Shown here: one piece after another, positions 29,700 through 37,525 of the stretch | How positions within the stretch are numbered: the stretch's first letter is position 1 | How the letters are laid out: every line of letters begins with the position of its first letter | NCBI GenBank assembly: GCA_947624215.1 | Contig: CANQJJ010000015.1 | Location: 1 to 37,525, forward strand | Reading direction: 5' to 3' | Length of the DNA: 37,525 nt | Source of the DNA: an uncultured Clostridia bacterium | GTDB taxonomy: Bacteria; Bacillota; Clostridia; Christensenellales; Borkfalkiaceae | Program-made: the position numbers and the translations under genes | Notes under the pieces: model-generated | What the model was told of the DNA's origin: nothing | Seen by the model: only the letters and a program-made list of their open reading frames with translations | Databases searched by the model: none

Positions 29700-32600
29700 T
29701 TATATTTCCTCCTCGATCTTTTTCTTCCTTCTTGCAATGGCCGCGCCGATCACCGTGAAGAGCAGGATCAGCTGTACGCCCATGAAGATGAGCACCGCCC
29801 CGACATCTAAATCCGCAAACGGATTGCTCGGTTCACTCGGCTCGCTCGGGCCGCTCGGTTCACTCGGGCCGCTCGGCTCGCTCGGGCCGCTCGGCTCGTT
29901 CGGGCCCGTTCCGCCGCCGATGCTCTTCGTGAGCGTGTAGGTGGCCGTGTTATTTTCCAGCGTGTTGTTGTCCGCAGCCGCACCTTGGAGCGTGACGGTC
30001 ACGGTATACGCACCCGCCGCCGAGAACTCCTCCACCGTCTGCCCGTCTAAGGCATAGGAGAACGCGTAGTCGGTTGCTGCGAGGGCCACCGCATTGCCAG
30101 CGGCATCCTTGAACACCGCGTGGACGAGCCCGCCCGTACCCTCCGCGGGATCGATGGAGAAGGTGAGCGCGCGCTTTGCGATCGTGAGCGTGGTCGTGGC
30201 CGAAACGGTGAACGGCTCGTCGTTTGCCCCGCCCGCATAGATGGCGGTGACGGTCACGAGATACTTGCCTGCATTGGCGGGCGCGTTCTCAGAGGCGGCG
30301 TATTCGGTGCCCTCTGTTCCCGCGTAGGTATAGAGGTAAGAGACTTCGAAGTCCTCGACGCCTTTTGCTGCGGGACGGAGCGCGGCGGCACTGTCGCCAT
30401 AGGTCGCCTGCACGTTTTCTGCCGTGAGCGCGGGCGTGAGCATGCGCTTAGCGACAACAAACGGCACTACCATGTCCGCGGTTTGGCCCCACGAATAGTT
30501 ATTTTTGTCGGTGAGCGTGAACTTTGCGAAATACGTTCCCGCGCCGACGATCTTCCCGAGCTCTTCGCCCGTTGCCGCCTCATCTGCAAAGAAGGCAACG
30601 CTCATGCGCGCGCCGTCATAGCCGAACGCTTCCACGATCTCCGCTTTGAGGTCGCTCCCCGTGTAGGCGAACGTCTTCCCGAGCGCGGGCGCCCCGAGCA
30701 CGGCCTTTGCGATCGTGTATTTCTTCTCGGTCGCGACAAGGTTGTAGTTTTCGGCCTTTGCAGAATCGCTGCTTGCAAACGCAGCCGTGAAGGCGTACTC
30801 GCCCGCGTTTTGGAACTGCCCGCCCGCGGGGGTTTTCATTGCAACGTCGAGGACAAACTCCCCGTCTTCACCGAGTCCGTGCACCGTCGCCTTGGGCATG
30901 GGTAGCACGGAGCCCGTGTAGGTATCATTCTTCTCTTCCCACGTCACGGAAACGGTCGCCTTTGCGATCGTATATTTCTCTTCGGTCGCGACGAGGTTGT
31001 AGTTTTCGGCCTTTGCGAAATCGCCCTTGAAGGCCGCCGCGAAAGTGTAATCTCCCACCTCTTGGAACTTCCCGCCTGCGGGAGTTTTGAGCGAAATCGT
31101 CAACGGGAGTTCGCCGTCTTTACTCACTCCATGTGCCTTTCCCTCGGGCATGGGTAGCTCGGATGAGGTGTAGGTGTAATTTTTCTCTTCCCATTCGACG
31201 GCGACTGTCATCTTGGTGATGGAGAAAATGAGCATGATCTCCGCCTCATCGCCGTTTGCCCATTTATAGTTTGCGCTGTCTTTGAGCGTGAGTTTGACGT
31301 TATAATCGTCCGCATCGATCCCGCCGCTATTTTCGCTCACATCGTAGAGCGCGGAACCATTGACATCTGCCCTCTGCGTCGCCCCGTTATACACCTTGCT
31401 TGCGATCGTCGGCGCAGTCACCGTCTGTTTTTCGACGATGTAGGCATGCGTCTCTGTATTCTCATCGAGCGTGTAGTTCTTTGTCGTGGGGTTCGCGCCA
31501 TCGAGCGCCGCCTTGAAGGCATAGCCGCCTGCGTTCTGGAATGTCTGTGCGGAGTTGCTCAATGCGACCAAAAGCGTAAACGTGCCGTCGTTGCCGATAC
31601 CCGCCGCAGTCGCAGTGGGAAGTTTGGCGAACGCCGATCCCGTGTAGGTATAACTCTCGTCGCCCCAAACAGCTTGGATCTCTTTCGGGGTTACGGTAAG
31701 CGTTCCCTCTTTATAATCAAAGTCATAATTATCCGAGGAAAGCCCGCTCGGCGTAATGACGTATTCGCCGACATTCTCAAACGCTGCATACCCGCTGTAA
31801 TCAAACGCCAACGTGCCCGAAAGAACATTCTCGTTCTCTTCGTTCACAAAGCCGCTGTACTCCACGCCGCCATCGGAAGGATCGTCGCCGTAAGTAATTT
31901 GCCTATCGTTCGCCGTCACGGTGAGCGTTACCTTTGCGATGGCGTACTCGAACGTCCTACCGCCGTGCTCGTCTGCAAATTGCACGGCATAATTTTCATT
32001 CGTCCACTTCGGCAAGACGGTATGGGTGCCCGCAGGCGTAGTGTTGCCCGGTGCGGCGCTCGTCGTTTCCAAAGTATAGGAAAGACCGAGGACATCGAAA
32101 TCATCATCACTCTTCGCCTCATTTGGGGCATACCAAGAACCGACTGCACCCTCTGTCGCGCGGGAGGCGGTCGCCGTCACCCAATCTGTGTGGGCCTCCC
32201 CGTAAGTCGCCCCTTTCTCAAAGGTCAGCGTGACTTTCACCTGTCTTTCCGAAACCTTAAAACTCGGCCTGCCGTCCGTCCACGCAAACGTAAGATAATT
32301 TGAAGTATTTGTGTCCCTGGCAGCGACGTAGAGATGATAGGTGCCGAGCGGCAGGTTTTCTACCTTTTGCGAGCCGTTCTGCAAATGGATGCCGTCCTCT
32401 TCAACGGTGTAAATATCGCCGTCGTCCTGAACGACACCGCCTTGCATGGAGTTGTCCTTGCGGAGATAGAACGTGTAGTCTTCGATGTTGTCTTTGAAGT
32501 CTCTCGTTTTGTCTCTATCGAGTTGCCCCATTACTTTTTGGATGCCGCCGAGGATATTCTGTTCAAAGTCCGCCTTCGTGTGAGCGACGTCGCCGTACTC

Positions 32601-34529
32601 CACGCCCTTAGCAAAGCCCGTTTTTGCCGCCTCGGTCAGCGTGATGTTCAGCTTTTCTGCCGCGATATGGATGACGAAATAGTTGTAGCACGTGTTGTGG
32701 TTGCCCTCGGTATCCACCGCTTTGAAATACACGACGTAGAACATCGGCTCTTGGGCGGTCTTATCGTCGCCAAGGTTCTCGTAGTTCTTCCACTCTGTGG
32801 AATGTTGTTCGGCTTTCAGCGCATCGAGATAGCTCTTTATCGTATCTTCTTTATACGCTGTTTCTTCATATTTTTGTACGATATACTGTATCTCAAGTTT
32901 GTCTATGGTTTCCCTGTACCATGTAACCCCCTTCCAATTGATGGGGAATGTTTTATCGGTCGGATCGGGCAGTTTGAGTGGGATCGGCTCCATATCCAAA
33001 CTGTAAACGAACTCCCGCTTCTGTTCAAGTCTCCCGTTATTGAACACCCCCGATCCATTGTTGTTGAACGTCACCGTCATATCGGCGGGCACGACTTTAT
33101 ATGTAACGGTGATCGCGTCACTTGTGCCGTTCTTCCACTGGAAACCCGTTGAGGGCTCGACTTGAATTTTGTATTCGCCTACTTTGTCCGCCGTAATGGT
33201 ATGATCGCTATACCAACTCGTATCTCCGTCTTTTTCAACGGCGGAGATCTCTACCAGGTCGGTATCTACGAGCTTCCATTTCACACCGTCGGGGGAGTAG
33301 GTCTTTGTTTCATCCTTCCAACTATCTTTATCGAGTATCGCTTTGCGCGCGGCAGCAGACAGATTGAAGTGAAGCGCAGGGCGCACCCCGCAGCTGCCCT
33401 TGTCAATATTGGCGTTGTTCACAACAAGCTGGTCGCGATTGCCGGAAGCGTTGAGCAGGTACGCGCGCTGCGCGTCATAGGCACCGCCGGAGCGGAGCCA
33501 ACAACGGCCCAGCCCGATGCCGCTGTTAGCACTTCGAAGTGCCGCGTCGGTATCCCACATGCCGTCGCCGACAAAATCAGGTCCGCTACCGTAGACGTCT
33601 TTTACGGTATCATTGGACATGCCCGTTTCCGTCAGAGAAGGGAGCCAAAGGTAGTCGTCTTGCCACGCATCGTATGCCGTTACATCTTCCCCCTTGCTGC
33701 TGTACTTGCTCATGTCGATAGAGCCGCCATTATACCACTTGCCACCACTCGGCGTACCGTATGCGTCGTTTGGGAGAAAATAGTAGTCCGCGTTGTATCC
33801 GTAAAATGACTTCATCGTTCCCGCATCGAATTCCGTCTCCTGATACCCCACTTCGGAGGGCTTGGCAAGGTACTCCGTCAAGCTGTTCGGCACACTTTCC
33901 ATCGTAAAGCGGGCGTATTTGTTTCCGCTGTCCTGGCTGTGTTCTGTCGGGTCCACCGTCGGGCCGCCGCCGATGATTTTGGTATACTTCCCGCCCGCGT
34001 TCAAAGTCTCCACGCGGATCTTGCTCGTGGAATACATGTTCGAGGGATACTCCTTGTCGGTGCTTTTGTCGGACCAAAAGCCCGAATAGGTTGCGACGTC
34101 ACCCGCCGTAAGCGTATCTGAGGAACGCCACAAGTCGAGGATGATATCGCCCTCTTTGGTGTTTGTGCCGCTGTCCTGCGCCGTTGTAAGGTACACGGCG
34201 TCCCACTTCATCCCGCCGAAATACACCGAAACGTTTTTCCCGTCGTTTTCATTGCGAAAAGTCGCGGAAGTGGCTGTTGTGCTTGCCGCCGTTTTTAGGG
34301 CGTTATACGACCGCTCGCCCATGAGAGCCTCGATGAGGTCCATCAGTTTGGCGCTGTCAAACGATTGGGTCTCATCGTCATAGATCTCGTCCACGGTGAC
34401 CCACTCCCCGTCACCGCCGCGCGCGGCATACGCCCTACTTGCAGACGTCAAAGCAAAAACGGCCGCAAACGAGAGCGACAGCGCCAACGCCAGCGCGATC
34501 GAGAAGATCCCGATCCTCCTTTTCTTCAT
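29700..34529 (-). CDS. Giant surface protein with DUF6273-like head and repeated beta-domains
   Basis: A protein of 1609 residues. It has a signal peptide (MKKRRIGIFSIALALALSLS), an N-terminal DUF6273-type domain ('WLRSGGAYDAQRAYLL...CGVRPALHFNLS', about 390-460), and then at least seven repeated beta-sandwich units of the MBG/Ig-like sort. These open 'VTVTANDRQITYGDDPSDGG' or 'ATVSVTWEEKNDTYTGS', and the unit 'EEKYTIAKATVSVTWEEKN' recurs almost unchanged. A Gly/Pro/Ser/Glu spacer of 'GPSEPS' repeats leads to a C-terminal membrane helix and RRKKK. No LPXTG is present, so anchoring is by the helix. GGAGG precedes the ATG at 34529. Such proteins are adhesins or glycan binders; the ligand is unknown. 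Confidence 0.85.
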   Translation of the reverse strand: MKKRRIGIFSIALALALSLSFAAVFALTSASRAYAARGGDGEWVTVDEIYDDETQSFDSAKLMDLIEALMGERSYNALKTAASTTATSATFRNENDGKNVSVYFGGMKWDAVYLTTAQDSGTNTKEGDIILDLWRSSDTLTAGDVATYSGFWSDKSTDKEYPSNMYSTSKIRVETLNAGGKYTKIIGGGPTVDPTEHSQDSGNKYARFTMESVPNSLTEYLAKPSEVGYQETEFDAGTMKSFYGYNADYYFLPNDAYGTPSGGKWYNGGSIDMSKYSSKGEDVTAYDAWQDDYLWLPSLTETGMSNDTVKDVYGSGPDFVGDGMWDTDAALRSANSGIGLGRCWLRSGGAYDAQRAYLLNASGNRDQLVVNNANIDKGSCGVRPALHFNLSAAARKAILDKDSWKDETKTYSPDGVKWKLVDTDLVEISAVEKDGDTSWYSDHTITADKVGEYKIQVEPSTGFQWKNGTSDAITVTYKVVPADMTVTFNNNGSGVFNNGRLEQKREFVYSLDMEPIPLKLPDPTDKTFPINWKGVTWYRETIDKLEIQYIVQKYEETAYKEDTIKSYLDALKAEQHSTEWKNYENLGDDKTAQEPMFYVVYFKAVDTEGNHNTCYNYFVIHIAAEKLNITLTEAAKTGFAKGVEYGDVAHTKADFEQNILGGIQKVMGQLDRDKTRDFKDNIEDYTFYLRKDNSMQGGVVQDDGDIYTVEEDGIHLQNGSQKVENLPLGTYHLYVAARDTNTSNYLTFAWTDGRPSFKVSERQVKVTLTFEKGATYGEAHTDWVTATASRATEGAVGSWYAPNEAKSDDDFDVLGLSYTLETTSAAPGNTTPAGTHTVLPKWTNENYAVQFADEHGGRTFEYAIAKVTLTVTANDRQITYGDDPSDGGVEYSGFVNEENENVLSGTLAFDYSGYAAFENVGEYVITPSGLSSDNYDFDYKEGTLTVTPKEIQAVWGDESYTYTGSAFAKLPTATAAGIGNDGTFTLLVALSNSAQTFQNAGGYAFKAALDGANPTTKNYTLDENTETHAYIVEKQTVTAPTIASKVYNGATQRADVNGSALYDVSENSGGIDADDYNVKLTLKDSANYKWANGDEAEIMLIFSITKMTVAVEWEEKNYTYTSSELPMPEGKAHGVSKDGELPLTISLKTPAGGKFQEVGDYTFAAAFKGDFAKAENYNLVATEEKYTIAKATVSVTWEEKNDTYTGSVLPMPKATVHGLGEDGEFVLDVAMKTPAGGQFQNAGEYAFTAAFASSDSAKAENYNLVATEKKYTIAKAVLGAPALGKTFAYTGSDLKAEIVEAFGYDGARMSVAFFADEAATGEELGKIVGAGTYFAKFTLTDKNNYSWGQTADMVVPFVVAKRMLTPALTAENVQATYGDSAAALRPAAKGVEDFEVSYLYTYAGTEGTEYAASENAPANAGKYLVTVTAIYAGGANDEPFTVSATTTLTIAKRALTFSIDPAEGTGGLVHAVFKDAAGNAVALAATDYAFSYALDGQTVEEFSAAGAYTVTVTLQGAAADNNTLENNTATYTLTKSIGGGTGPNEPSGPSEPSGPSEPSGPSEPSEPSNPFADLDVGAVLIFMGVQLILLFTVIGAAIARRKKKIEEEI

Positions 34530-34576
34530 CTTTTTTCCTCCTTTTCAGAGATGGCTGAAAATTTCTGCGCGGGCAT

Positions 34577-34603
34577 GTACATAGATTTACATAATCTACG
34601 TAC
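34577..34603. promoter_or_regulatory. Palindromic operator, arm 1 of a perfect 24-bp inverted repeat
   Basis: GTACaTAGATT-tacat-AATCTAcGTAC is a 27-bp palindrome with one mismatched pair. Bases 34577-34600 are the exact reverse complement of 34751-34774. It lies about 48 bp upstream of the giant surface-protein ATG. Confidence 0.7.
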
Positions 34604-34694
34604 ACGAAAACCCTCTCGCGAGGGCGAAAAAAACCATTTCGGAAAAAGAATTGTGAAAATAATCGGGGGATCTACAAAAAATCAGTGAAAATAC

Positions 34695-34722
34695 TTGCTT
34701 TTTTTGAAAATTCTGCTATAAT
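34695..34722 (+). promoter_or_regulatory. Promoter of a short RNA or outer sigma-operon promoter
   Basis: TTGCTT (34695-34700), 16-nt spacer, TATAAT (34717-34722). It is followed by operator arm 2 and a terminator hairpin before the inner promoter at 34837. Confidence 0.6.
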
Positions 34723-34728
34723 TTTTTT

Positions 34729-34818
34729 TGGATTCAATGCGCGATAGAACCGTAGATTATGTAAATCTATGTACTTATTTTGTCAAAAACGGCTTTCACT
34801 CGGGTGGGCCGTTTTGTT
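34729..34818 (+). ncRNA. Candidate ~90-nt RNA carrying the operator-like palindrome
   Basis: A transcript from the promoter at 34695-34722 would fold the palindrome at 34751-34774 (TAGATT/AATCTA). It would end at the hairpin AAAACGGC/GCCGTTTT (34786-34793 with 34808-34815), whose T run is the 3' arm plus GTT. It may be a free small RNA or a terminated leader of the ECF operon. It contains no convincing protein frame. Confidence 0.35.
34751..34774. promoter_or_regulatory. Palindromic operator, arm 2 of the 24-bp inverted repeat
   Basis: Exact inverted copy of 34577-34600. It lies downstream of the promoter at 34717-34722 and about 63 bp upstream of the ECF promoter's -35 box. Confidence 0.7.
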
Positions 34819-34836
34819 ATATTCCGCGCCGCTTAT

Positions 34837-34865
34837 TTGACGTTTTTCACGGTTTGTGGTATCAT
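34837..34865 (+). promoter_or_regulatory. Promoter of the ECF sigma/beta-propeller operon
   Basis: TTGACG (34837-34842), 17-nt spacer, TATCAT (34860-34865). The same -35 and -10 hexamers, with the same spacing, occur at the leftward promoter 195-223. Confidence 0.75.
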
Positions 34866-34871
34866 CGGAGC

Positions 34872-34928
34872 ATGACCTTAATGAAAATTTGTGAAAACTT
34901 GGGAAATTTTGCCCGGGAGGGTGAGTAA
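34872..34928 (+). CDS. Possible leader peptide ahead of the ECF gene
   Basis: An 18-residue frame, MTLMKICENLGNFAREGE, whose ATG lies exactly 6 nt after the -10 box, where transcription should begin. It ends 39 nt before the sigma-factor ATG. It could be a leaderless leader peptide or mere chance; no known peptide is recognised. Confidence 0.25.
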   Translation: MTLMKICENLGNFAREGE

Positions 34929-34967
34929 ATTGCAAGGGTTGTCCGTTTGAATGGTAGGAGATGGGAA

Positions 34968-35510
34968 ATGACCGACCCGGGAACGCATGCCTATATCCAA
35001 TACCTGCGCGGTGACGACCGCGGGCTCGAGGAGCTCGTCGCGATCTTCAGCGACATGCTCGTGCGCTTTGCCTGCCGCATCACCAACGACCCCGCCGCCG
35101 CGGAAGATATCGCGGAGGACGCCTTCGTCGCGCTCATTTCCAAGAGAAAATATTTCGGAAACGACGCGGCCCTGCGCGCCTACCTCTTCCGCACCGTGCG
35201 CAACAAGTGTTACGACCACCTCCGTTTCAGAAGACGCCTCGTCGCCTTAGACGAAAATCTTATCTCCGACGCCCTGCAAGAGCTCGAACGGCGCGAACAC
35301 AGCCGCATGCTCTATACCGCCCTCGCCGCCCTGCACGGGCCCTACCGCGACGCCGTCTATCTCGTCTACCTCGAGGGCTTCTCGGTGGAGGAGTGCGCCG
35401 CCATCCTGAAACGCACAAAAAAGCAGGTCTACAACCTGCTCGCCCGCGGCAAGACCGCGCTCAAAGAACAACTCGAAAAGGAGGGCTATTCTCATGAAGA
35501 CTTACCGTGA
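34968..35510 (+). CDS. ECF-type RNA polymerase sigma factor
   Basis: A protein of 180 residues. Region 2 spans about 20-86 ('NDPAAAEDIAEDAFVALISKR' and 'LRAYLFRTVRNKCYDHLRFRRR'), and region 4 about 120-170 ('HGPYRDAVYLVYLEGFSVEECAAILKRTKKQVYNLLARGKTALKEQLE'), with the HTH that reads the -35 box. There is no region 1 or 3, as in all ECF factors. The ATG at 34968 follows AGGAG with a 7-nt gap. The gene overlaps the next gene by 17 nt. The membrane-spanning partner downstream probably controls it. Targets may include its own operon and the adjacent surface protein. Confidence 0.9.
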   Translation: MTDPGTHAYIQYLRGDDRGLEELVAIFSDMLVRFACRITNDPAAAEDIAEDAFVALISKRKYFGNDAALRAYLFRTVRNKCYDHLRFRRRLVALDENLISDALQELERREHSRMLYTALAALHGPYRDAVYLVYLEGFSVEECAAILKRTKKQVYNLLARGKTALKEQLEKEGYSHEDLP

Positions 35511-37413
35511 ACGCGCGGATGACATCCAAGCGAAGATAAAAGCAAAACGAAAGCATAAGATCCGGGCATGGGTGGGGGGAATTGCGTCTGCATGCGCGAT
35601 CGTCCTCGCGCTCAACCTCGTGCTCTTCGTCCCCTACACCGTGGGCGGGCCGCCCGATCTCTCCCTCTACCGCGACAGCGAATACTACGCCGTCATGGAA
35701 AAGATCAGCCCCCTCGTCTTTACGCAGAAACACTCCACGTGCAATTTTAATGAGTGGGCGAAGCGCTCTGTCCTGCTCAACGCAATCATGCCGGAATTTT
35801 CACCCGGCGGAACCGCCGGAACCGATCTTGATATGAGTGCGTCCCCGGATGCACCCGCCGCTTCCGACGACACCTATGTCGAAGTGACCGATAACCAGAC
35901 TGCGGGCATGGTCGAAGGGGATCTCTTCAAGCGCTCGCAAAATTACCTCTTCTATCTCACGGAGGATATGCTCACGGAAAAAGAAAACGAGCTCGTTTTG
36001 CGCGCCTACACGATTGCGGGAGAACAGAGCAAACTGTGCGGGGAGGTAAAAATCGCGCCCGAGAAGGGCTTCTCCTTCCAATGGTATACAGAGAGCCGAG
36101 AGATGTATCTCTCCCCCGACCTCAAAACGATCATTGTCCTCGTGCCCTGTTACCGCGCCGCAACAAGCAGTTTGTATACCGCCATTATCACGGTCGACAC
36201 ACAAAACGTGGATACCATGTCCGTAACAGGCGTGCAGTATTTGTCAGGAAACTACATCTCCTCACGCCTTTGCGACGGACAGCTTCTCATCGTCAATAAC
36301 TTCGTCGTGCGGCGCAACCCCGACTTCGGCGAAGCGCAGAGCTTTCTCCCCCACTTCGGGGAGGCGGACGCCTTCGAGCCCATCTCCGCGGAGAACATCC
36401 TCTATCCCGAGACGGTCGATCGCGCAAAATTTACCGTCTTGGCCGCCGTCGACACCGCGAGCGGTCAGCTCACCGACTGCGAGGCGCTCCTCTACTTCTC
36501 CGACGATGTCTATGTCTCCGAGCACAATGTCTACGTCAACAGCTACTCCTACCGCGCGGAATATCAGCCCGACCCCCTCACATCCGCGGTCGTCACCTCG
36601 TTCACGGATGTCACCCGCATAGCATTCGAGGGGGGCATGTTCGAGGTAGGCCCCTCCGCATCGATCTGCGGAACCATCAAAGACCGCTACTGCATGGACG
36701 AATACGACGGATATTTCCGCGTCTTTGCGGACGTCCCGCGCGTAACCCTCCTCACCCAATCCTCCTCCGCTCCGTGGGCGAGCGCCATTCCAACGACACT
36801 GCAATCAAACGCCAGCCTGTTCATTTTCGACGCGGAAACGATGCAGCAGGTCTCGGCTGTCGAGCGCTTCGCACCGGATGGAGAAAACATTCAATCTGCC
36901 CGTTTTGACGGCGATAAGGCCTATGTCTGCACGGCCATGATCGTCTCGCTCACCGACCCCGTGTACATGTTCGACCTCTCGGATCCCGAAAACATCTCCT
37001 CCAAGGACACAGGCACCATCCCCGGCTACTCCGTTGCGCTCAGAAAGTTCTTCGGCGACACGTTGCTCGGCATCGGTTACGGCGACGACAACACGGGCTC
37101 CTCGCTCAAAATCGAACTTTACGAGGAGACAGAGGACGCCATAATGCCCTTCACCGCATACGAAACGCCCGCCTTCTTCTCGGAAAATTACAAGAGTTAC
37201 TTCATCCATGCGGATTTAGGCCTTGTGGGGATCGGCATCCGATCGCAGGCCGACAATGCGATCTGCTATCTTCTGCTCCGCTTTGACGGCTATCAGTTTG
37301 TCAACATCGCCACGTTCACCATCTCCGATTACGAGGACGCCCGCGCTTTCTATCAGGACGGCTGGTTCTATCTCGTCGACCTGAGCGGCTTACAGGTCCG
37401 CTTCATCGGCTGA
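35494..37413 (+). CDS. Membrane-anchored beta-propeller protein, likely partner of the ECF sigma factor
   Basis: A protein of 639 residues. A basic cytoplasmic tail (MKTYRERADDIQAKIKAKRKHKIRAW) precedes one membrane helix (about 25-47) and a large outer domain. This resembles the secreted beta-propeller family (Beta_propel, PF09826): 'VEGDLFKRSQNYLFYLTE', 'KIAPEKGFSFQWYTESREMYLSPDLKTIIVLVP', 'VAYVCTAM', with Asp-rich blade turns and a C-terminal 'DLSGLQVRF'. In several Clostridia such proteins lie beside ECF genes. A short cytoplasmic tail with a large sensor outside suits an anti-sigma role, but it has no recognisable ZAS or RsgI domain. The ATG at 35494 follows GGAGGG and overlaps the sigma gene by 17 nt. 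Confidence 0.8.
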   Translation: MKTYRERADDIQAKIKAKRKHKIRAWVGGIASACAIVLALNLVLFVPYTVGGPPDLSLYRDSEYYAVMEKISPLVFTQKHSTCNFNEWAKRSVLLNAIMPEFSPGGTAGTDLDMSASPDAPAASDDTYVEVTDNQTAGMVEGDLFKRSQNYLFYLTEDMLTEKENELVLRAYTIAGEQSKLCGEVKIAPEKGFSFQWYTESREMYLSPDLKTIIVLVPCYRAATSSLYTAIITVDTQNVDTMSVTGVQYLSGNYISSRLCDGQLLIVNNFVVRRNPDFGEAQSFLPHFGEADAFEPISAENILYPETVDRAKFTVLAAVDTASGQLTDCEALLYFSDDVYVSEHNVYVNSYSYRAEYQPDPLTSAVVTSFTDVTRIAFEGGMFEVGPSASICGTIKDRYCMDEYDGYFRVFADVPRVTLLTQSSSAPWASAIPTTLQSNASLFIFDAETMQQVSAVERFAPDGENIQSARFDGDKAYVCTAMIVSLTDPVYMFDLSDPENISSKDTGTIPGYSVALRKFFGDTLLGIGYGDDNTGSSLKIELYEETEDAIMPFTAYETPAFFSENYKSYFIHADLGLVGIGIRSQADNAICYLLLRFDGYQFVNIATFTISDYEDARAFYQDGWFYLVDLSGLQVRFIG

Positions 37414-37455
37414 GCTCCTCTTGCCGAATGATCTCGCCCATCCTTCCACGATCTT

Positions 37456-37490
37456 GTCGCCCTCCGCGTCACAGCGGGGGGTGACATTTT
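37456..37490 (+). terminator. Intrinsic terminator of the ECF/beta-propeller operon
   Basis: A 12-bp stem with two G·U pairs (37456-37467 with 37474-37485) and a 6-nt loop are followed by ATTTTC. It lies about 43 nt after the stop codon. Confidence 0.75.
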
Positions 37491-37525
37491 CTGTGGGTAC
37501 CATGTCCGCTATCGGCGCACGGAAA

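Noticed and set aside
29700-29830. LPXTG sortase anchor on the giant surface protein
   Set aside because: The C-terminus has a membrane helix and basic tail but no LPXTG-like motif.
34728-34928. 66-codon plus-strand frame in the surface/sigma intergenic region
   Set aside because: It runs through the operator palindrome, a terminator hairpin and a promoter, and has no ribosome binding site.

Overview
The window looks like chromosomal DNA of a GC-rich, Gram-positive Clostridia-type Firmicute, probably an uncultured gut lineage. The signs are an addB-addA pair, the prmA-rsmE-mtaB-HIT order typical of Firmicutes, an M23 protein with a SpoIIQ-like layout, a PRC-barrel protein, BspA-like leucine-rich repeats, strong GGAGG ribosome binding sites and consensus TTGACA/TATAAT promoters with a nearly invariant 17-nt spacer. 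Assignment below class level is guesswork. TGA is an ordinary stop here, as shown by ATGA and GTGA gene overlaps.

Layout. 1-480: a leftward UP-element promoter with a leader resembling those of Firmicute rRNA operons; any rRNA lies beyond the edge. 430-1115: an autoregulated-looking Phd/RelE toxin-antitoxin pair with a perfect promoter. 1150-2950: a zinc-ribbon/transmembrane/leucine-rich-repeat gene split by a frameshift at a six-base homopolymer, behind a structured leader with mutually exclusive terminator and antiterminator helices. 3004-7073: an FmdB-like zinc ribbon, an M1 peptidase lipoprotein, an M23 protein, a small exported protein and a HIT hydrolase. 7086-9962: mtaB, rsmE and prmA, read leftward from a leaderless prmA promoter with HIT at the end. 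10657-12216: an NCS2 purine permease. 12209-13537: a MATE exporter interrupted by one TGA codon. 13784-16152: a flavodoxin/ferredoxin protein coupled to a sugar-epimerase-like protein with a zinc ribbon. 16408-19502: tex, with a divergent PRC-barrel gene. 19530-20515: a gene-free repeat block. 20599-21424: a small XRE regulator and a membrane protein. 21506-27999: addA and addB. 28175-34529: a lipoprotein, then (leftward) a 1609-residue surface protein with a small membrane partner. 34968-37413: an ECF sigma factor overlapping a membrane-anchored beta-propeller protein.

Three signals stand out. First, a 12-base word (GGACATGGTACC and close variants) recurs across the window in genes and between genes, in all three reading frames, far more often than chance. 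Second, the 107-nt leader element ahead of the zinc-ribbon/LRR gene has the architecture of a riboswitch or attenuator but matches no class I recognise. Third, the divergent region between the giant surface protein and the ECF sigma/beta-propeller operon holds a perfect 24-bp inverted repeat, each arm itself a near-palindrome, plus a promoter-terminator unit that could encode a ~90-nt RNA. This suggests a cell-envelope regulatory module.

Three intergenic blocks (3285-3665, 10108-10482, 19530-20515) share the same mosaic repeats and hold no genes. All functions come from reading motifs by eye; no database search was possible.
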